Of a DNA stretch of 64,000 bases, positions 8,755 to 17,230 are shown one piece after another (position 1 is the stretch's first letter; each line of letters opens with the position of its first letter). The notes below the pieces were generated by a model. The model saw nothing but the letters and a program-made list of their open reading frames with translations, was not told where the DNA came from and ran no database searches. The translations under genes and the position numbers were made by a program. This stretch comes from Erwinia sp050410775 (GTDB lineage: Bacteria; Pseudomonadota; Gammaproteobacteria; Enterobacterales; Enterobacteriaceae), in assembly GCF_050410775.1 (NCBI RefSeq), contig NZ_CP191229.1; one strand, 5' to 3'.

Positions 8755-9519
8755 TTAAGAGACCGCATTAAGCAGCTGACAGCTGTGATCCTGAAGCTCT
8801 TCTGCTGATGCCGGGTTGAGCAACAGTAAATTCCGCTTCACGACCATCAACGCACGGCGGTTATTCGACAAGGCCGCCACGGCGAAGCTGTATTTCCCCA
8901 TCTCATTACGCGCTTCCGGCAGTTCGCTAGCGATGCGGACAAAGGGGCTCTTGCGCTTGATTTCGTCCTGGGTAACGGCCCTGATTTGGTAGACGTTATC
9001 GCCTAACTGTGCCGACTGCCATTTAGCGCTCAGTGAATTATCCAGGCTGTTTAACCGCTGGCGGATATCCGGCCGCAGGCAGGAAATATGAATATGCAGC
9101 TGATTTTGCGTTCTGCCGATGCGGGAGTTGACGCTTAGTGCGACGGCGCTGTCTTTAATCTCTTTTCCCCAGCGCTGCGCCATAAAATGCCGGGCACGCC
9201 AGGCTTCAGCAACAAAGTTAGGCGTATAGGGGTTAAGGAGTTCAGGACTTTCAATCCCGGTGATTTTTTCAACCGGCAGCAGTAAGTACTGTAACGGACC
9301 GTTGCGATCCTTCAGCACCACATAGCCGTTATGGAGATCGACCACTCGACAGGGTGTGGGATCGTTATGTTGAAGCTGATTCGGAACGCACTTCTGACTA
9401 ACGATATTCCACAACGCGTCGGATCGCTGCTTATAGTCCAGCACCATTGAGCCACAACCGGCCGTGACGATCAGACCCGTTAACGCTACAGTAATCAGGA
9501 TCCGCCTTCGCGCCTGCAT
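8755..9519 (-). CDS. cdh: CDP-diacylglycerol pyrophosphatase
   Basis: Hydrolyses CDP-diacylglycerol to phosphatidate and CMP at the inner membrane. The 254-residue protein aligns along its length with E. coli Cdh: NGYVVLKDRNGPLQYLL, VNSRIGRTQN, the HIT-like catalytic motif HIHISC (His141, His143, Cys146) and ASAEELQDH near the end. The N-terminus is a membrane signal (ILITVALTGLIV) ending T-A-G-C at Cys22, a near-lipobox that the E. coli protein as I recall it lacks; it could be lipid-anchored. It lies downstream of sbp in the same direction, as in E. coli, with a 182-bp gap. Confidence 0.93.
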   Translation of the reverse strand: MQARRRILITVALTGLIVTAGCGSMVLDYKQRSDALWNIVSQKCVPNQLQHNDPTPCRVVDLHNGYVVLKDRNGPLQYLLLPVEKITGIESPELLNPYTPNFVAEAWRARHFMAQRWGKEIKDSAVALSVNSRIGRTQNQLHIHISCLRPDIRQRLNSLDNSLSAKWQSAQLGDNVYQIRAVTQDEIKRKSPFVRIASELPEARNEMGKYSFAVAALSNNRRALMVVKRNLLLLNPASAEELQDHSCQLLNAVS

Positions 9520-9644
9520 AATCTAAACCTCTGGTCATCATTTGCGCATAATGTAAACGAAGCAATGATGAAGATCATGTTAAATCAGCGTGGAAACCCC
9601 CCTTTTTATCCCCGCTGATGTTTCAGGCATTCACTATCCCAAAT

Positions 9645-9673
9645 TGCGTCTCCGTTAACGGCGGAGTGACGCA
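9645..9673 (-). terminator. Possible imperfect hairpin terminator after sbp
   Basis: Imperfect stem (TGCGTC-TCCG paired with CGGAG-GACGCA, bulged) about 30 bases after the sbp stop codon, followed on the minus strand by AATTT. It would reduce read-through into cdh. Weak evidence. Confidence 0.35.
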
Positions 9674-9701
9674 TTAAGCGGGTTCTGATGCGTCAGCGAG
9701 A

Positions 9702-10694
9702 TTAGCGTTTCATCGCCTGATCGTACGTACCGCCATCGGCAAAGTGTGTTGCCTGCGCCGCTGTCCAGCCGCCGAATTTCGCATCATCAACGGTAAATAA
9801 TTTTACCGGCGCAAATTTATCCGCATACTTTTTCAGGACGTCAGCATCGCGTGGGCGATAGTAGTTACGGGCCACAATCTCCTGGCCTTCCGGAGAGTAA
9901 AGGTACTTTAAATAGTCCTCGGCGACTTTACGGGTGCCTCGTTCGTCGACCACTCTATCGACCAGAGAGACGGTAGGCTCGGCCAGAATGGATTCTGCAG
10001 GCGTAACAATTTCAAACTGGTCTTTGCCCAGCTTGTTAACCGCCAGATAAGCTTCATTTTCCCAGGCGATCAGTACATCGCCAATACCGCGCTCAACGAA
10101 GGTGTTCGTCGCGCCCCGCGCGCCGGAATCCTGCACTTCTACATTTTTGAATAACGCTTTGATATACGCCAGCGCCTTCGCCTTATCGCCATTGTTATGA
10201 TCCAGCGCCCAGCCCCAGGCAGCCAGATAGTTCCAGCGCGCGCCGCCCGAGGTTTTAGGATTTGGCGTAATGACGGAGACGCCCGGCTTGATTAAATCCT
10301 GCCAGTCATGGATCTGTTTCGGATTGCCTTTGCGTACCAGGAAAACGATGGTGGACGTGTAAGGGGCTGAATTCGCCGGCAGACGCTTTATCCACGCTTT
10401 GTCGATGCGCCCGCGCGCGGCGATACCATCCACATCGGAGGCCAGCGCCAGCGTAACCACATCGGCACGGATACCGTTAATCACTGAAGTGGCCTGCTTG
10501 CCGGAACCGCCATGCGACTGGCGGATCACCACCGTGTCTCCGGTCTCCTGCTTATAATGTGCGCTAAAAGCTTTATTGTACTGCTCGTAGAGCTCACGTG
10601 TTGGATCGTAGGAGACATTTAGTAGCTGAATATCCTTTGCCAGAACGCTGCCAGAAACCAGTAATAACGCTATTCCCGCCTGCCACTTCTTCAT
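9702..10694 (-). CDS. sbp: Periplasmic sulfate-binding protein
   Basis: The substrate-binding component that delivers sulfate (and thiosulfate) to the CysTWA ABC importer. It has 330 residues with a signal peptide (1-19, cut after SVLA), then KDIQLLNVSYDPTRELY, QSHGGSGKQA and NPKTSGGARWNYLAAWGWA, all typical of Sbp. The last block contains ligand-binding residues. The E. coli order pfkA-sbp-cdh is kept. In E. coli sbp is part of the CysB sulfur-starvation regulon; a CysB site was not delimited here. The upstream 140 bp is AT-rich (run of A near 10759-10770), as expected for a CysB promoter. Confidence 0.95.
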   Translation of the reverse strand: MKKWQAGIALLLVSGSVLAKDIQLLNVSYDPTRELYEQYNKAFSAHYKQETGDTVVIRQSHGGSGKQATSVINGIRADVVTLALASDVDGIAARGRIDKAWIKRLPANSAPYTSTIVFLVRKGNPKQIHDWQDLIKPGVSVITPNPKTSGGARWNYLAAWGWALDHNNGDKAKALAYIKALFKNVEVQDSGARGATNTFVERGIGDVLIAWENEAYLAVNKLGKDQFEIVTPAESILAEPTVSLVDRVVDERGTRKVAEDYLKYLYSPEGQEIVARNYYRPRDADVLKKYADKFAPVKLFTVDDAKFGGWTAAQATHFADGGTYDQAMKR

Positions 10695-10802
10695 TGCCTG
10701 CTCCCCGTTAATTAGTGCTTAAAGGGAGCGTGACACAAAGCAGCCAATGAATTAAAGAATAAAAAAAGTTCCTTAATAACTTACAGGAATATATGGAGGC
10801 GT

Positions 10803-10828
10803 AAAAAAGGCGCTGCAATGTCAGCGCC
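10803..10828 (-). terminator. Intrinsic terminator after pfkA
   Basis: On the minus strand GGCGCTG-ACATTG-CAGCGCC is followed by TTTTTT, 10 bases after the pfkA stop codon: a 7-bp GC-rich stem with a proper T-run. Confidence 0.9.
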
Positions 10829-10837
10829 CGAATGGGA

Positions 10838-11800
10838 TTAGTAGAGTTTTTTCGCCGTTTCCAGCCAGTCGCCTTTAAAAGGACGTTTCATATTTTCAAT
10901 GGCGTCAATGATGTCGTGATGAACCATTTTCTCATTCTGAATGCCGACGCAGCGGCCGCCGTAGCCCTGGAGCAGCAGTTCAATAGAGTAGGCGCCCATG
11001 CGGGAAGCGAGAATACGGTCATAGGCGACCGGCGCGCCGCCACGCTGAATATGGCCCAGCACCGTAGCGCGGGTTTCACGATGGGTTTCCGACTCAATAT
11101 ATTTCGCCAGATCGTCGATGTCACAGATGTGTTCAGTGATGGCCACGATGGCGTGCTTTTTGCCTTTTTCAATGCCCGCTTTGATCTCTGAAACCAGCTC
11201 TTCGCGGGTATAAGGGATTTCCGGCAGCACAATGAATTCGCAACCGCCTGCTATCGCGGCGGCCAGGGTAAGATCGCCACAGTAGCGCCCCATCACTTCC
11301 ACTATAGAAATGCGCTGATGAGATGAGGAAGTATCACGCAGGCGGTCAATGGCTTCGACCACAGTTTCCAGCGCGGTAAAATAGCCGATGGTATAGTCGG
11401 TGCCCGCCACGTCGTTATCAATGGTGCCCGGCAGACCAATACATGGGAAGCCCATCTCGGTCAGGCGCTTGGCCCCCATATAAGATCCGTCACCGCCGAT
11501 TACCACCAGCGCATCAATGCCGCGCTTTTTCATGTTTTCAATTGCTGCGGCGCGCACGGACTCTTCGCGGAATTCCGGAAAGCGGGCAGAACCCAGGAAA
11601 GTCCCGCCGCGATTGATCATATCGGATACGCTGTAGCGGTCCAGGTTAACCATACGATCTTCATATAAGCCCAGATAGCCATCATAAATACCACACACTT
11701 CCAACCCTTCGCTCAACGCAGCCCGGACCACGCCTCTGATGGCTGCGTTCATACCCGGCGCGTCGCCGCCACTTGTCAGTACACCGATTTTTTTAATCAT
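10838..11800 (-). CDS. pfkA: 6-phosphofructokinase I
   Basis: Phosphorylates fructose 6-phosphate to the 1,6-bisphosphate with ATP, the committed step of glycolysis; a cytosolic homotetramer. The 320-residue length equals E. coli PfkA. Visible motifs are SGGDAPGMNAAIRG (10-23), the ATP-site GGDGS (102-106), GLPGTIDNDVAGT with catalytic Asp128, and EVMGRYCGDL. A -10-like TATACT occurs on the minus strand about 95 bases upstream. It has its own terminator and is followed by sbp. Confidence 0.97.
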   Translation of the reverse strand: MIKKIGVLTSGGDAPGMNAAIRGVVRAALSEGLEVCGIYDGYLGLYEDRMVNLDRYSVSDMINRGGTFLGSARFPEFREESVRAAAIENMKKRGIDALVVIGGDGSYMGAKRLTEMGFPCIGLPGTIDNDVAGTDYTIGYFTALETVVEAIDRLRDTSSSHQRISIVEVMGRYCGDLTLAAAIAGGCEFIVLPEIPYTREELVSEIKAGIEKGKKHAIVAITEHICDIDDLAKYIESETHRETRATVLGHIQRGGAPVAYDRILASRMGAYSIELLLQGYGGRCVGIQNEKMVHHDIIDAIENMKRPFKGDWLETAKKLY

Positions 11801-11892
11801 GACAACCTCTGAACATGTTGATGCAAATTATGAATGCTGGACGCCGGGGGGTTCGACGCATGAGGGCGAGCTTACCGACTAATGAAGGCAAT

Positions 11893-11898
11893 AGTATA
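11893..11898 (-). promoter_or_regulatory. Candidate pfkA -10 element
   Basis: TATACT on the minus strand, about 93 bp upstream of the pfkA ATG. No good -35 hexamer lies at 16-18 bp, so this is tentative. Confidence 0.35.
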
Positions 11899-12007
11899 TC
11901 AAAGCCTGTGAGCTGAATTGATTCAGGTCAGGCATCATTCGGCTATTTTTTCTGCTCAGCATGATGTTTTCGGTCCTGAAAACGCTAACCTTTTAATTAA
12001 TTTCACA

Positions 12008-12910
12008 TTATAACTCAGCATTGTGCTGAGGCGGCGAAAACGTTGCCGAACAGGGATCCAGGTGGATGATAATATCGGAACCGGGGAACCTGTTCAGCAG
12101 GGCTTTTTCGACCTGTTCAGCGATGTTGTGCGCCTCACAGAGCGGAAAATTATCGTCCATTTCCAGATGCAACTGAATGAAACGGGTCGGGCCCGATTGC
12201 CTTGTGCGAATATCGTGCGCGCCGCTCACGCCGGGCCAGCCTGACGCAATCCCCACGATGGCCATGCGCTCCTCATCAGGTAGCGCCCGGTCCAGCAGCG
12301 CCTGCACGGCTTCATAGCCCATGCGCAGAGCGTTGTAGAGGATCCAGACGCCGATACCGAGTGCGAATAAAGCATCTGCCCGCCTGAATCCATACCAGCT
12401 GAGCGCCAGCGCCAGCAGAATGGCACCGTTCATTATCACGTCGGACTGATAGTGAAGCATATCGGCACGAATTGCCAGACTGTGGGTTTTCCGTACGACC
12501 CAGCGCTGAAAGGTCACCAGTATCAGCGTGGCGAACAGGGCAATTAACGTGACGACAATACCGACCAGCGGCGCGCGCATTTCTGCCGGTGAGGCCAGAT
12601 GTTGTAAACCCGTCAGGAAGAGAAACAGTGCGGAGCCGGAAATAAACATACTTTGCGCCAGCGCGGCCAGGGACTCCGCTTTGCCGTGTCCAAAAGTATG
12701 TTCTTCGTCGGCAGGCTGAAGAGAATAGCGAACCACCAAAAGGTTTGTCAGGGAGGCGGCGATATCGACCAGTGAATCCACCAAAGCCGCCAGCAGACTG
12801 ACCGAACCGGTATACCACCAGGCAAAAATCTTCACCAACAGCAGCAGCGAAGCCAGGCAGGTCGCCGCCAGCGCCGCCGAATTGACCAGGCGTGCGTAGT
12901 GTTTATCCAT
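12008..12910 (-). CDS. fieF: Ferrous-iron/zinc efflux pump FieF (CDF family)
   Basis: A proton-coupled divalent-cation exporter of the inner membrane (homodimer; Zn2+, Fe2+, Cd2+). It has 300 residues, the same as E. coli FieF/YiiP. The transport-site residues are all present: Asp45 and Asp49 (LVDSLVDIAAS), His153 and Asp157 (LHYQSDVIMNGA). The loop motif HTFGHGKAES is present, and the C-terminal cytosolic domain ends with HLDPCSATFSPPQHN. Next to cpxP, as in E. coli. Confidence 0.95.
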   Translation of the reverse strand: MDKHYARLVNSAALAATCLASLLLLVKIFAWWYTGSVSLLAALVDSLVDIAASLTNLLVVRYSLQPADEEHTFGHGKAESLAALAQSMFISGSALFLFLTGLQHLASPAEMRAPLVGIVVTLIALFATLILVTFQRWVVRKTHSLAIRADMLHYQSDVIMNGAILLALALSWYGFRRADALFALGIGVWILYNALRMGYEAVQALLDRALPDEERMAIVGIASGWPGVSGAHDIRTRQSGPTRFIQLHLEMDDNFPLCEAHNIAEQVEKALLNRFPGSDIIIHLDPCSATFSPPQHNAEL

Positions 12911-12957
12911 GCCACACTCCGTTCAGGTAAGTGGCGTAAGTATACTGGATCTCAGGC

Positions 12958-13015
12958 AAAAAAAACCCCGCCATCATGGCGGGGAAGACAGGGATGGTGT
13001 CTATGGCAAGGAAAA
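12958..13015 (-). ncRNA. cpxQ: CpxQ small RNA (3' UTR of cpxP) with its terminator
   Basis: The minus strand downstream of the cpxP stop begins TTTTCCTTGCCATAGACACC, continues with CATCCCTGTCTTCCCC and ends in the hairpin CCCCGCCATGATGGCGGGG plus eight T. Its first 33 or so bases match CpxQ of E. coli/Salmonella as I remember it, including the seed AGACACCATCCCTGTCTT, and only the terminator stem differs. CpxQ is released from cpxP mRNA by RNase E, binds Hfq and represses envelope-protein mRNAs (for example cfa and nhaB) to lower inner-membrane stress. The total of 58 nt is the expected length. The same hairpin terminates cpxP. Confidence 0.9.
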
Positions 13016-13029
13016 ACAGGGATACTATG

Positions 13030-13539
13030 TTACTGGTTACTGCCGGTACTACTCACTGCCTGCAACGATGATGCCTGTTGCATGTTCGTCAGCTCACGCA
13101 TTTCGTTCATGCGCTGCCGGTGGTTCTCTTTCAGGACGTCCTGCTGAGCTGGCGTTAACAGGTGATACATCTGGTTTCTGACCCGGGCCATTTCGACCTG
13201 TTGAGCCATTTCCGCCTGAGTAATCCTGTTCAGCTGCGCTTTGTAGGCCGCTTCATCAAATTTATCTGCAACAATCAGTTCGTGCAGTTGCTCGTAATCG
13301 TTAATGCTTATGGGAGAACGTTCATGACGCGCCTGCTGCATCAAATCCCGCATCTGTCGACGCTGCTCTTCAGAAAGTTTGATGCCATCAAACATGTGAG
13401 ACTGCGGAATATGCGTCATAATGCGTGGCGCTGCGTTGTCATGATGCACCCCGTCAATCGTCATCATTTCTGTAGCCCAAGCGGCGGAGAGGCTTAGCAT
13501 CAGCGCCGGAACCACAACGACGGCGGTAACTTTGCGCAT
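13030..13539 (-). CDS. cpxP: Periplasmic Cpx inhibitor/adaptor CpxP
   Basis: A periplasmic protein that binds the CpxA sensor and damps signalling, and helps DegP remove misfolded pilins. It has 169 residues: signal peptide 1-22 (cut after AAWA), then the paired LTxxQ-type motifs KLSEEQRRQMRDLMQQ and LLTPAQQDVLKE. It is divergent from cpxR with a perfect CpxR box between them, so it should be strongly Cpx-induced. The 3' UTR encodes CpxQ. Confidence 0.95.
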   Translation of the reverse strand: MRKVTAVVVVPALMLSLSAAWATEMMTIDGVHHDNAAPRIMTHIPQSHMFDGIKLSEEQRRQMRDLMQQARHERSPISINDYEQLHELIVADKFDEAAYKAQLNRITQAEMAQQVEMARVRNQMYHLLTPAQQDVLKENHRQRMNEMRELTNMQQASSLQAVSSTGSNQ

Positions 13540-13621
13540 CGTTTACTCCCAGGTTGGTTTCCATATTTCGATTCAACGAGAGCCAGTCTACGGGGACGCC
13601 TGCAAACATGCGTCAGGGGGT

Positions 13622-13636
13622 GTAAAACTACGTAAA
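13622..13636. promoter_or_regulatory. CpxR box in the cpxP-cpxR intergenic region
   Basis: GTAAA-ACTAC-GTAAA is an exact match to the CpxR consensus GTAAA-N5-GTAAA. It lies 83 bp before cpxP and 56 bp before cpxR, where it can serve both divergent promoters as in E. coli. Confidence 0.92.
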
Positions 13637-13691
13637 GTCATGGATTGACAGCATTCGTTCACGGTATTTTGCCTGCGGAGGGCGATAAAAA

Positions 13692-14390
13692 ATGAATAAG
13701 ATCTTGTTGGTTGACGACGATCGCGAATTAACTTCGCTGCTAAAAGAATTACTGGAAATGGAAGGGTTTGACGTGGTGGTTGCCGGTGACGGCGAGCAGG
13801 CGCTGGCCTTACTGGATAACACAATCGATTTGCTTTTACTTGACGTGATGATGCCGAAGAAAAACGGCATAGATACCCTGAAAGAGCTGCGTCAGCAGCA
13901 TCAGACGCCGGTTATTATGCTGACAGCCCGCGGAAGCGAGCTTGACCGCGTTCTCGGCCTCGAACTGGGGGCCGATGACTATCTGCCTAAGCCCTTTAAC
14001 GATCGCGAGCTGGTGGCCCGCATACGCGCTATTTTGCGTCGTTCGAACTGGAGCGAGCAGCAGCATCAGCACGATACGAGTTCACCAACCCTTGAGGTGG
14101 ATCATCTTCGCCTTAATCCCGGCCGTCAGGAGGCCAGCTTCGACGATTTAACGCTCGATTTGACCGGCACAGAATTTACGCTGCTCTACCTGCTTGCCCA
14201 GCATTTGGGTCAGGTTGTCTCGCGTGAACATCTGAGCCAGGAAGTGTTGGGTAAACGCCTGACCCCGTTTGACCGCGCCATCGATATGCACATTTCTAAT
14301 CTTCGCCGGAAGCTTCCTGAACGCAAGGATGGTCATCCGTGGTTTAAAACCCTGCGCGGTCGGGGCTATTTGATGGTTTCCGCTACATGA
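13692..14390 (+). CDS. cpxR: Envelope-stress response regulator CpxR
   Basis: An OmpR-family response regulator phosphorylated by CpxA. The receiver domain (1-120) carries the acidic pocket VDDDRE, the phosphoacceptor Asp51 (LLLLDVMMPKKNG) and Lys in YLPKPF. The C-terminal winged helix (about 130-230) ends FKTLRGRGYLMV. The 232-residue length equals E. coli. It overlaps cpxA by 4 bases (ATGA), indicating coupled translation. Confidence 0.97.
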   Translation: MNKILLVDDDRELTSLLKELLEMEGFDVVVAGDGEQALALLDNTIDLLLLDVMMPKKNGIDTLKELRQQHQTPVIMLTARGSELDRVLGLELGADDYLPKPFNDRELVARIRAILRRSNWSEQQHQHDTSSPTLEVDHLRLNPGRQEASFDDLTLDLTGTEFTLLYLLAQHLGQVVSREHLSQEVLGKRLTPFDRAIDMHISNLRRKLPERKDGHPWFKTLRGRGYLMVSAT

Positions 14391-15763
14391 TTTCCAGCCT
14401 GACGACCCGCATCTTTGCCATTTTCTGGCTGACCCTGGCGCTGGTGCTGATGCTGGTGTTGATGGTGCCCAAGCTTGATACCCGTCAGCTAACGCCGCTG
14501 CTCGACAGTGAGCAGCGGCAGGGCACCATGATCGAACAACACGTTGAGGCGGAGCTGATCCAGGATCCGCCGAACGATTTAATGTGGTGGCGCAGGCTGT
14601 TTCGCGCCATCGATAAATGGGCGCCGCCCGGACAGCGTCTGCTGCTGGTCACCAGCGAAGGGCGGGTGATCGGCGCACAGCACAATGAAATGCAGGTTAT
14701 CCGTAATTTTATCGGGCAGTCCGATAACGCCGACCACCCCCAGAAGAAGAAATATGGCCGGGTGGAGATGGTCGGGCCTTTTTCAGTGCATGACGGCGAG
14801 GATAATTATCAGCTCTACCTGATCCGCCCCGCCGGCAGCTCTCAGTTAGATTTTATCAACCTGCTGTTTGACCGACCGCTGCTGCTGCTCATTGTCACCA
14901 TGCTGATCAGCTCCCCGCTGCTGCTGTGGCTCGCCTGGAGTCTGGCGAAGCCCGCCCGTAAGCTGAAACACGCGGCCGATGATGTGGCGGCCGGTAATCT
15001 CCGCCAGCGCCCGGAACTGGAAGCTGGCCCGCAGGAATTTCTGGCGGCCGGCTCCAGCTTTAATCAGATGGTCAGCGCCCTTGAGCGCATGATGACGGCG
15101 CAACAGCGCCTGCTTTCCGATATCTCGCACGAACTGCGTACGCCTCTGACGCGCCTTCAGTTAGCTACCGCGCTGATGCGTCGTCGTCATGGTGAAGCGA
15201 AAGAGTTACAGCGTATTGAGATGGAGGCGCAGCGTCTTGACGGCATGATCAACGATCTGCTGGTACTTTCCCGCACGCAGCATAAAAACGCGCTGGTCAG
15301 TGAAGCAATGAAGGCGAATCAGCTCTGGTCGGGCGTGCTGGAAGACGCCATATTTGAAGCCGAGCAGATGGGGAAAACGCTGGAAGTGCCCTATCCGCCA
15401 GGTCCGTGGCCGCTTTATGGCAACCCCAGCGCGCTGGAAAGCGCGCTCGAAAACATTGTGCGCAACGCGTTGCGTTACTCTTACTCAAAAATTGCCGTCA
15501 GTTTCTCCGTCGACAAGCTGGGCATCACCGTACACGTTGATGACGATGGTCCGGGGATCAGCGAAGAGGACCGTGAACAGATCTTCCGCCCGTTCTATCG
15601 TACTGACGAGGCCCGGGATCGGGAATCTGGCGGCACGGGCCTGGGTCTGGCGATTGTTGAAACCGCCATTCAGCAGCACCGTGGCTGGGTGAAGGCCGAT
15701 GACAGCCCGCTAGGCGGCCTGCGCCTGACGCTCTGGCTCCCGCTCTACTCCAGCAAGGCCTGA
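14387..15763 (+). CDS. cpxA: Envelope-stress sensor histidine kinase CpxA
   Basis: An inner-membrane sensor kinase/phosphatase. It has 458 residues: TM1 about 7-29, a periplasmic domain, TM2 about 165-186, a HAMP linker, then the H-box SDISHELRTPLTR with phosphorylated His248, the N-box ENIVRNALRYS, and the G-boxes DDGPGI and GGTGLGLAIV. It senses misfolded envelope protein, LPS and surface cues and phosphorylates CpxR. In this genome the next gene is trmL rather than the E. coli 88-min neighbour. Confidence 0.97.
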   Translation: MISSLTTRIFAIFWLTLALVLMLVLMVPKLDTRQLTPLLDSEQRQGTMIEQHVEAELIQDPPNDLMWWRRLFRAIDKWAPPGQRLLLVTSEGRVIGAQHNEMQVIRNFIGQSDNADHPQKKKYGRVEMVGPFSVHDGEDNYQLYLIRPAGSSQLDFINLLFDRPLLLLIVTMLISSPLLLWLAWSLAKPARKLKHAADDVAAGNLRQRPELEAGPQEFLAAGSSFNQMVSALERMMTAQQRLLSDISHELRTPLTRLQLATALMRRRHGEAKELQRIEMEAQRLDGMINDLLVLSRTQHKNALVSEAMKANQLWSGVLEDAIFEAEQMGKTLEVPYPPGPWPLYGNPSALESALENIVRNALRYSYSKIAVSFSVDKLGITVHVDDDGPGISEEDREQIFRPFYRTDEARDRESGGTGLGLAIVETAIQQHRGWVKADDSPLGGLRLTLWLPLYSSKA

Positions 15764-15817
15764 TTCCTTCCGGGAAATTTGCTATGCTTCGGCCCTCGAA
15801 AAAGGGGGCCGACGCCG

Positions 15818-16288
15818 ATGCTGAATATTGTTTTATTTGAACCTGAAATCCCGCCGAATACCGGCAACATTATCCGGCTTTGCGCCAATACCGGCTTCCG
15901 TCTCCATCTGATTGAGCCGATGGGGTTTGCCTGGGACGATAAACGCCTGCGCCGGGCGGGCCTGGATTATCATGAATTTACGGCGGTTCAGCGGCACGCG
16001 GATTATGCCGTCTTTATTGCGTCTGAAGCGCCGCAGCGCCTGTTTGCACTGACGACCAAAGGGACTCCCGCCCACAGCGCGGTAAGCTATCAGGCCGGCG
16101 ATTATCTGCTTTTCGGTCCGGAAACGAGAGGCCTGCCGCCGGAGATCCTGAATGCACTCCCGGCACAGCAGAAGATCCGCATCCCTATGCAGCCTGACAG
16201 CCGTAGCATGAACCTGTCAAATGCGGTTTCCGTGGTGGTCTATGAGGCGTGGCGCCAGCTGGGTTACGCCGGCGCGCAGGTGAAATAA
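15818..16288 (+). CDS. trmL: tRNA (cytidine/uridine-34-2'-O)-methyltransferase
   Basis: A SPOUT-class, SAM-dependent enzyme that methylates the wobble-base ribose of tRNA-Leu isoacceptors. The frame is open from 15779, but E. coli TrmL begins MLNIVLYEPEIPPNTGN, matching the ATG at 15818 (156 residues). SPOUT motifs are NTGNIIRLCANTG, FGPETRGLP and RSMNLSNAVSVVVYEAWRQ. A G-rich Shine-Dalgarno (AAGGGGG) lies upstream inside a CGGCCC / GGGCCG hairpin, which could limit initiation. Convergent with cysE. Confidence 0.95.
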   Translation: MLNIVLFEPEIPPNTGNIIRLCANTGFRLHLIEPMGFAWDDKRLRRAGLDYHEFTAVQRHADYAVFIASEAPQRLFALTTKGTPAHSAVSYQAGDYLLFGPETRGLPPEILNALPAQQKIRIPMQPDSRSMNLSNAVSVVVYEAWRQLGYAGAQVK

Positions 16289-16343
16289 ACGGACGGTACA
16301 AGGTTGCCATCAGGGCGGCGCAGACCGCCGTCAGCAGTACAAA

Positions 16344-17165
16344 TCAGATTCCGTCACCAAATTCGAAGCCTGGCACCGTGCCATTGAAATGCTGATCCAT
16401 TTCCATCGAAGGTTTATCGCTGCCGGGTTTTCCCACAATACGCGCGGGAACGCCAGCGGCGGTGGTATGCGGCGGGACGGGCTGAAGCACTACGGAGCCG
16501 GCGCCAATTTTTGCACCCCGCCCCACTTCGATATTACCGAGGATTTTTGCGCCAGCGCCGATCATCACGCCTTCGCGTATTTTAGGGTGGCGATCGCCGC
16601 TGGTTTTACCGGTGCCGCCCAGCGTGACTGACTGAAGAATGGAAACATCATCTTCAACGATAGCCGTTTCGCCAATCACAATGCCGGTAGCGTGGTCCAG
16701 CATGATCCCCCGCCCAATCTTCGCGGCGGGATGAATATCCACGGCAAACGAAACGGATACCTCATTTTGCAGATAGATGGCCAGCGCACGGCGGCCTTCA
16801 TTCCACAGCCAGTGTCCGATGCGGTGCGCCTGTAACGCGTGGAAGCCTTTCAGGTAGAGCAAGGGCGTGGAGTATTTATCGATCGCCGGATCGCGCAGGC
16901 GCACGGCCTGAATATCGCAGGCGGCAGACTGAATCATGGAGGGATCGAGCCGGTAAGCTTCCTGAACGATCTCACGAATTGCGATAGCAGGCATAATGGG
17001 GTTTGCCAGCTTGTTGGCTAACATGTAGCTCAGCGCGCTGCCGAGATCGTCATGCTTCAGCAGCGTTGCATGATAAAAGCTGGCCAGCATTGGCTCGCAG
17101 TCGGCTAACGCCCGCGCTTCCGCTTTAATATAATCCCAGACCTTTTCAGGCTCTACGCACGGCAT
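16344..17165 (-). CDS. cysE: Serine O-acetyltransferase
   Basis: Makes O-acetylserine from serine and acetyl-CoA, the first step of cysteine synthesis; it forms hexamers and binds CysK. The 273-residue length equals E. coli. It has an N-terminal helical domain, then a left-handed beta-helix with hexapeptide repeats (DIHPAAKIGRGIMLDHATG, GVMIGAGAKILGNIEVG, GAKIGAGSVVLQPVPPHTT). The C-terminal tail with KPSMEMDQHFNG carries the Met/Asp segment linked to cysteine feedback inhibition and ends in the CysK-binding Ile. Last gene of the yibN-grxC-secB-gpsA-cysE run. Confidence 0.97.
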   Translation of the reverse strand: MPCVEPEKVWDYIKAEARALADCEPMLASFYHATLLKHDDLGSALSYMLANKLANPIMPAIAIREIVQEAYRLDPSMIQSAACDIQAVRLRDPAIDKYSTPLLYLKGFHALQAHRIGHWLWNEGRRALAIYLQNEVSVSFAVDIHPAAKIGRGIMLDHATGIVIGETAIVEDDVSILQSVTLGGTGKTSGDRHPKIREGVMIGAGAKILGNIEVGRGAKIGAGSVVLQPVPPHTTAAGVPARIVGKPGSDKPSMEMDQHFNGTVPGFEFGDGI

Positions 17166-17230
17166 TGCTCTCTCCCCATCAAAAATAGCGTCCGGCGGAC
17201 GCCGACACGCTACGACGCTAAGCTTCCCTT

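Noticed and set aside
16311..16330. GGCGG/CCGCC hairpin between trmL and cysE
   Set aside because: Short stem without a T-run in GC-rich DNA; left out of the feature list.
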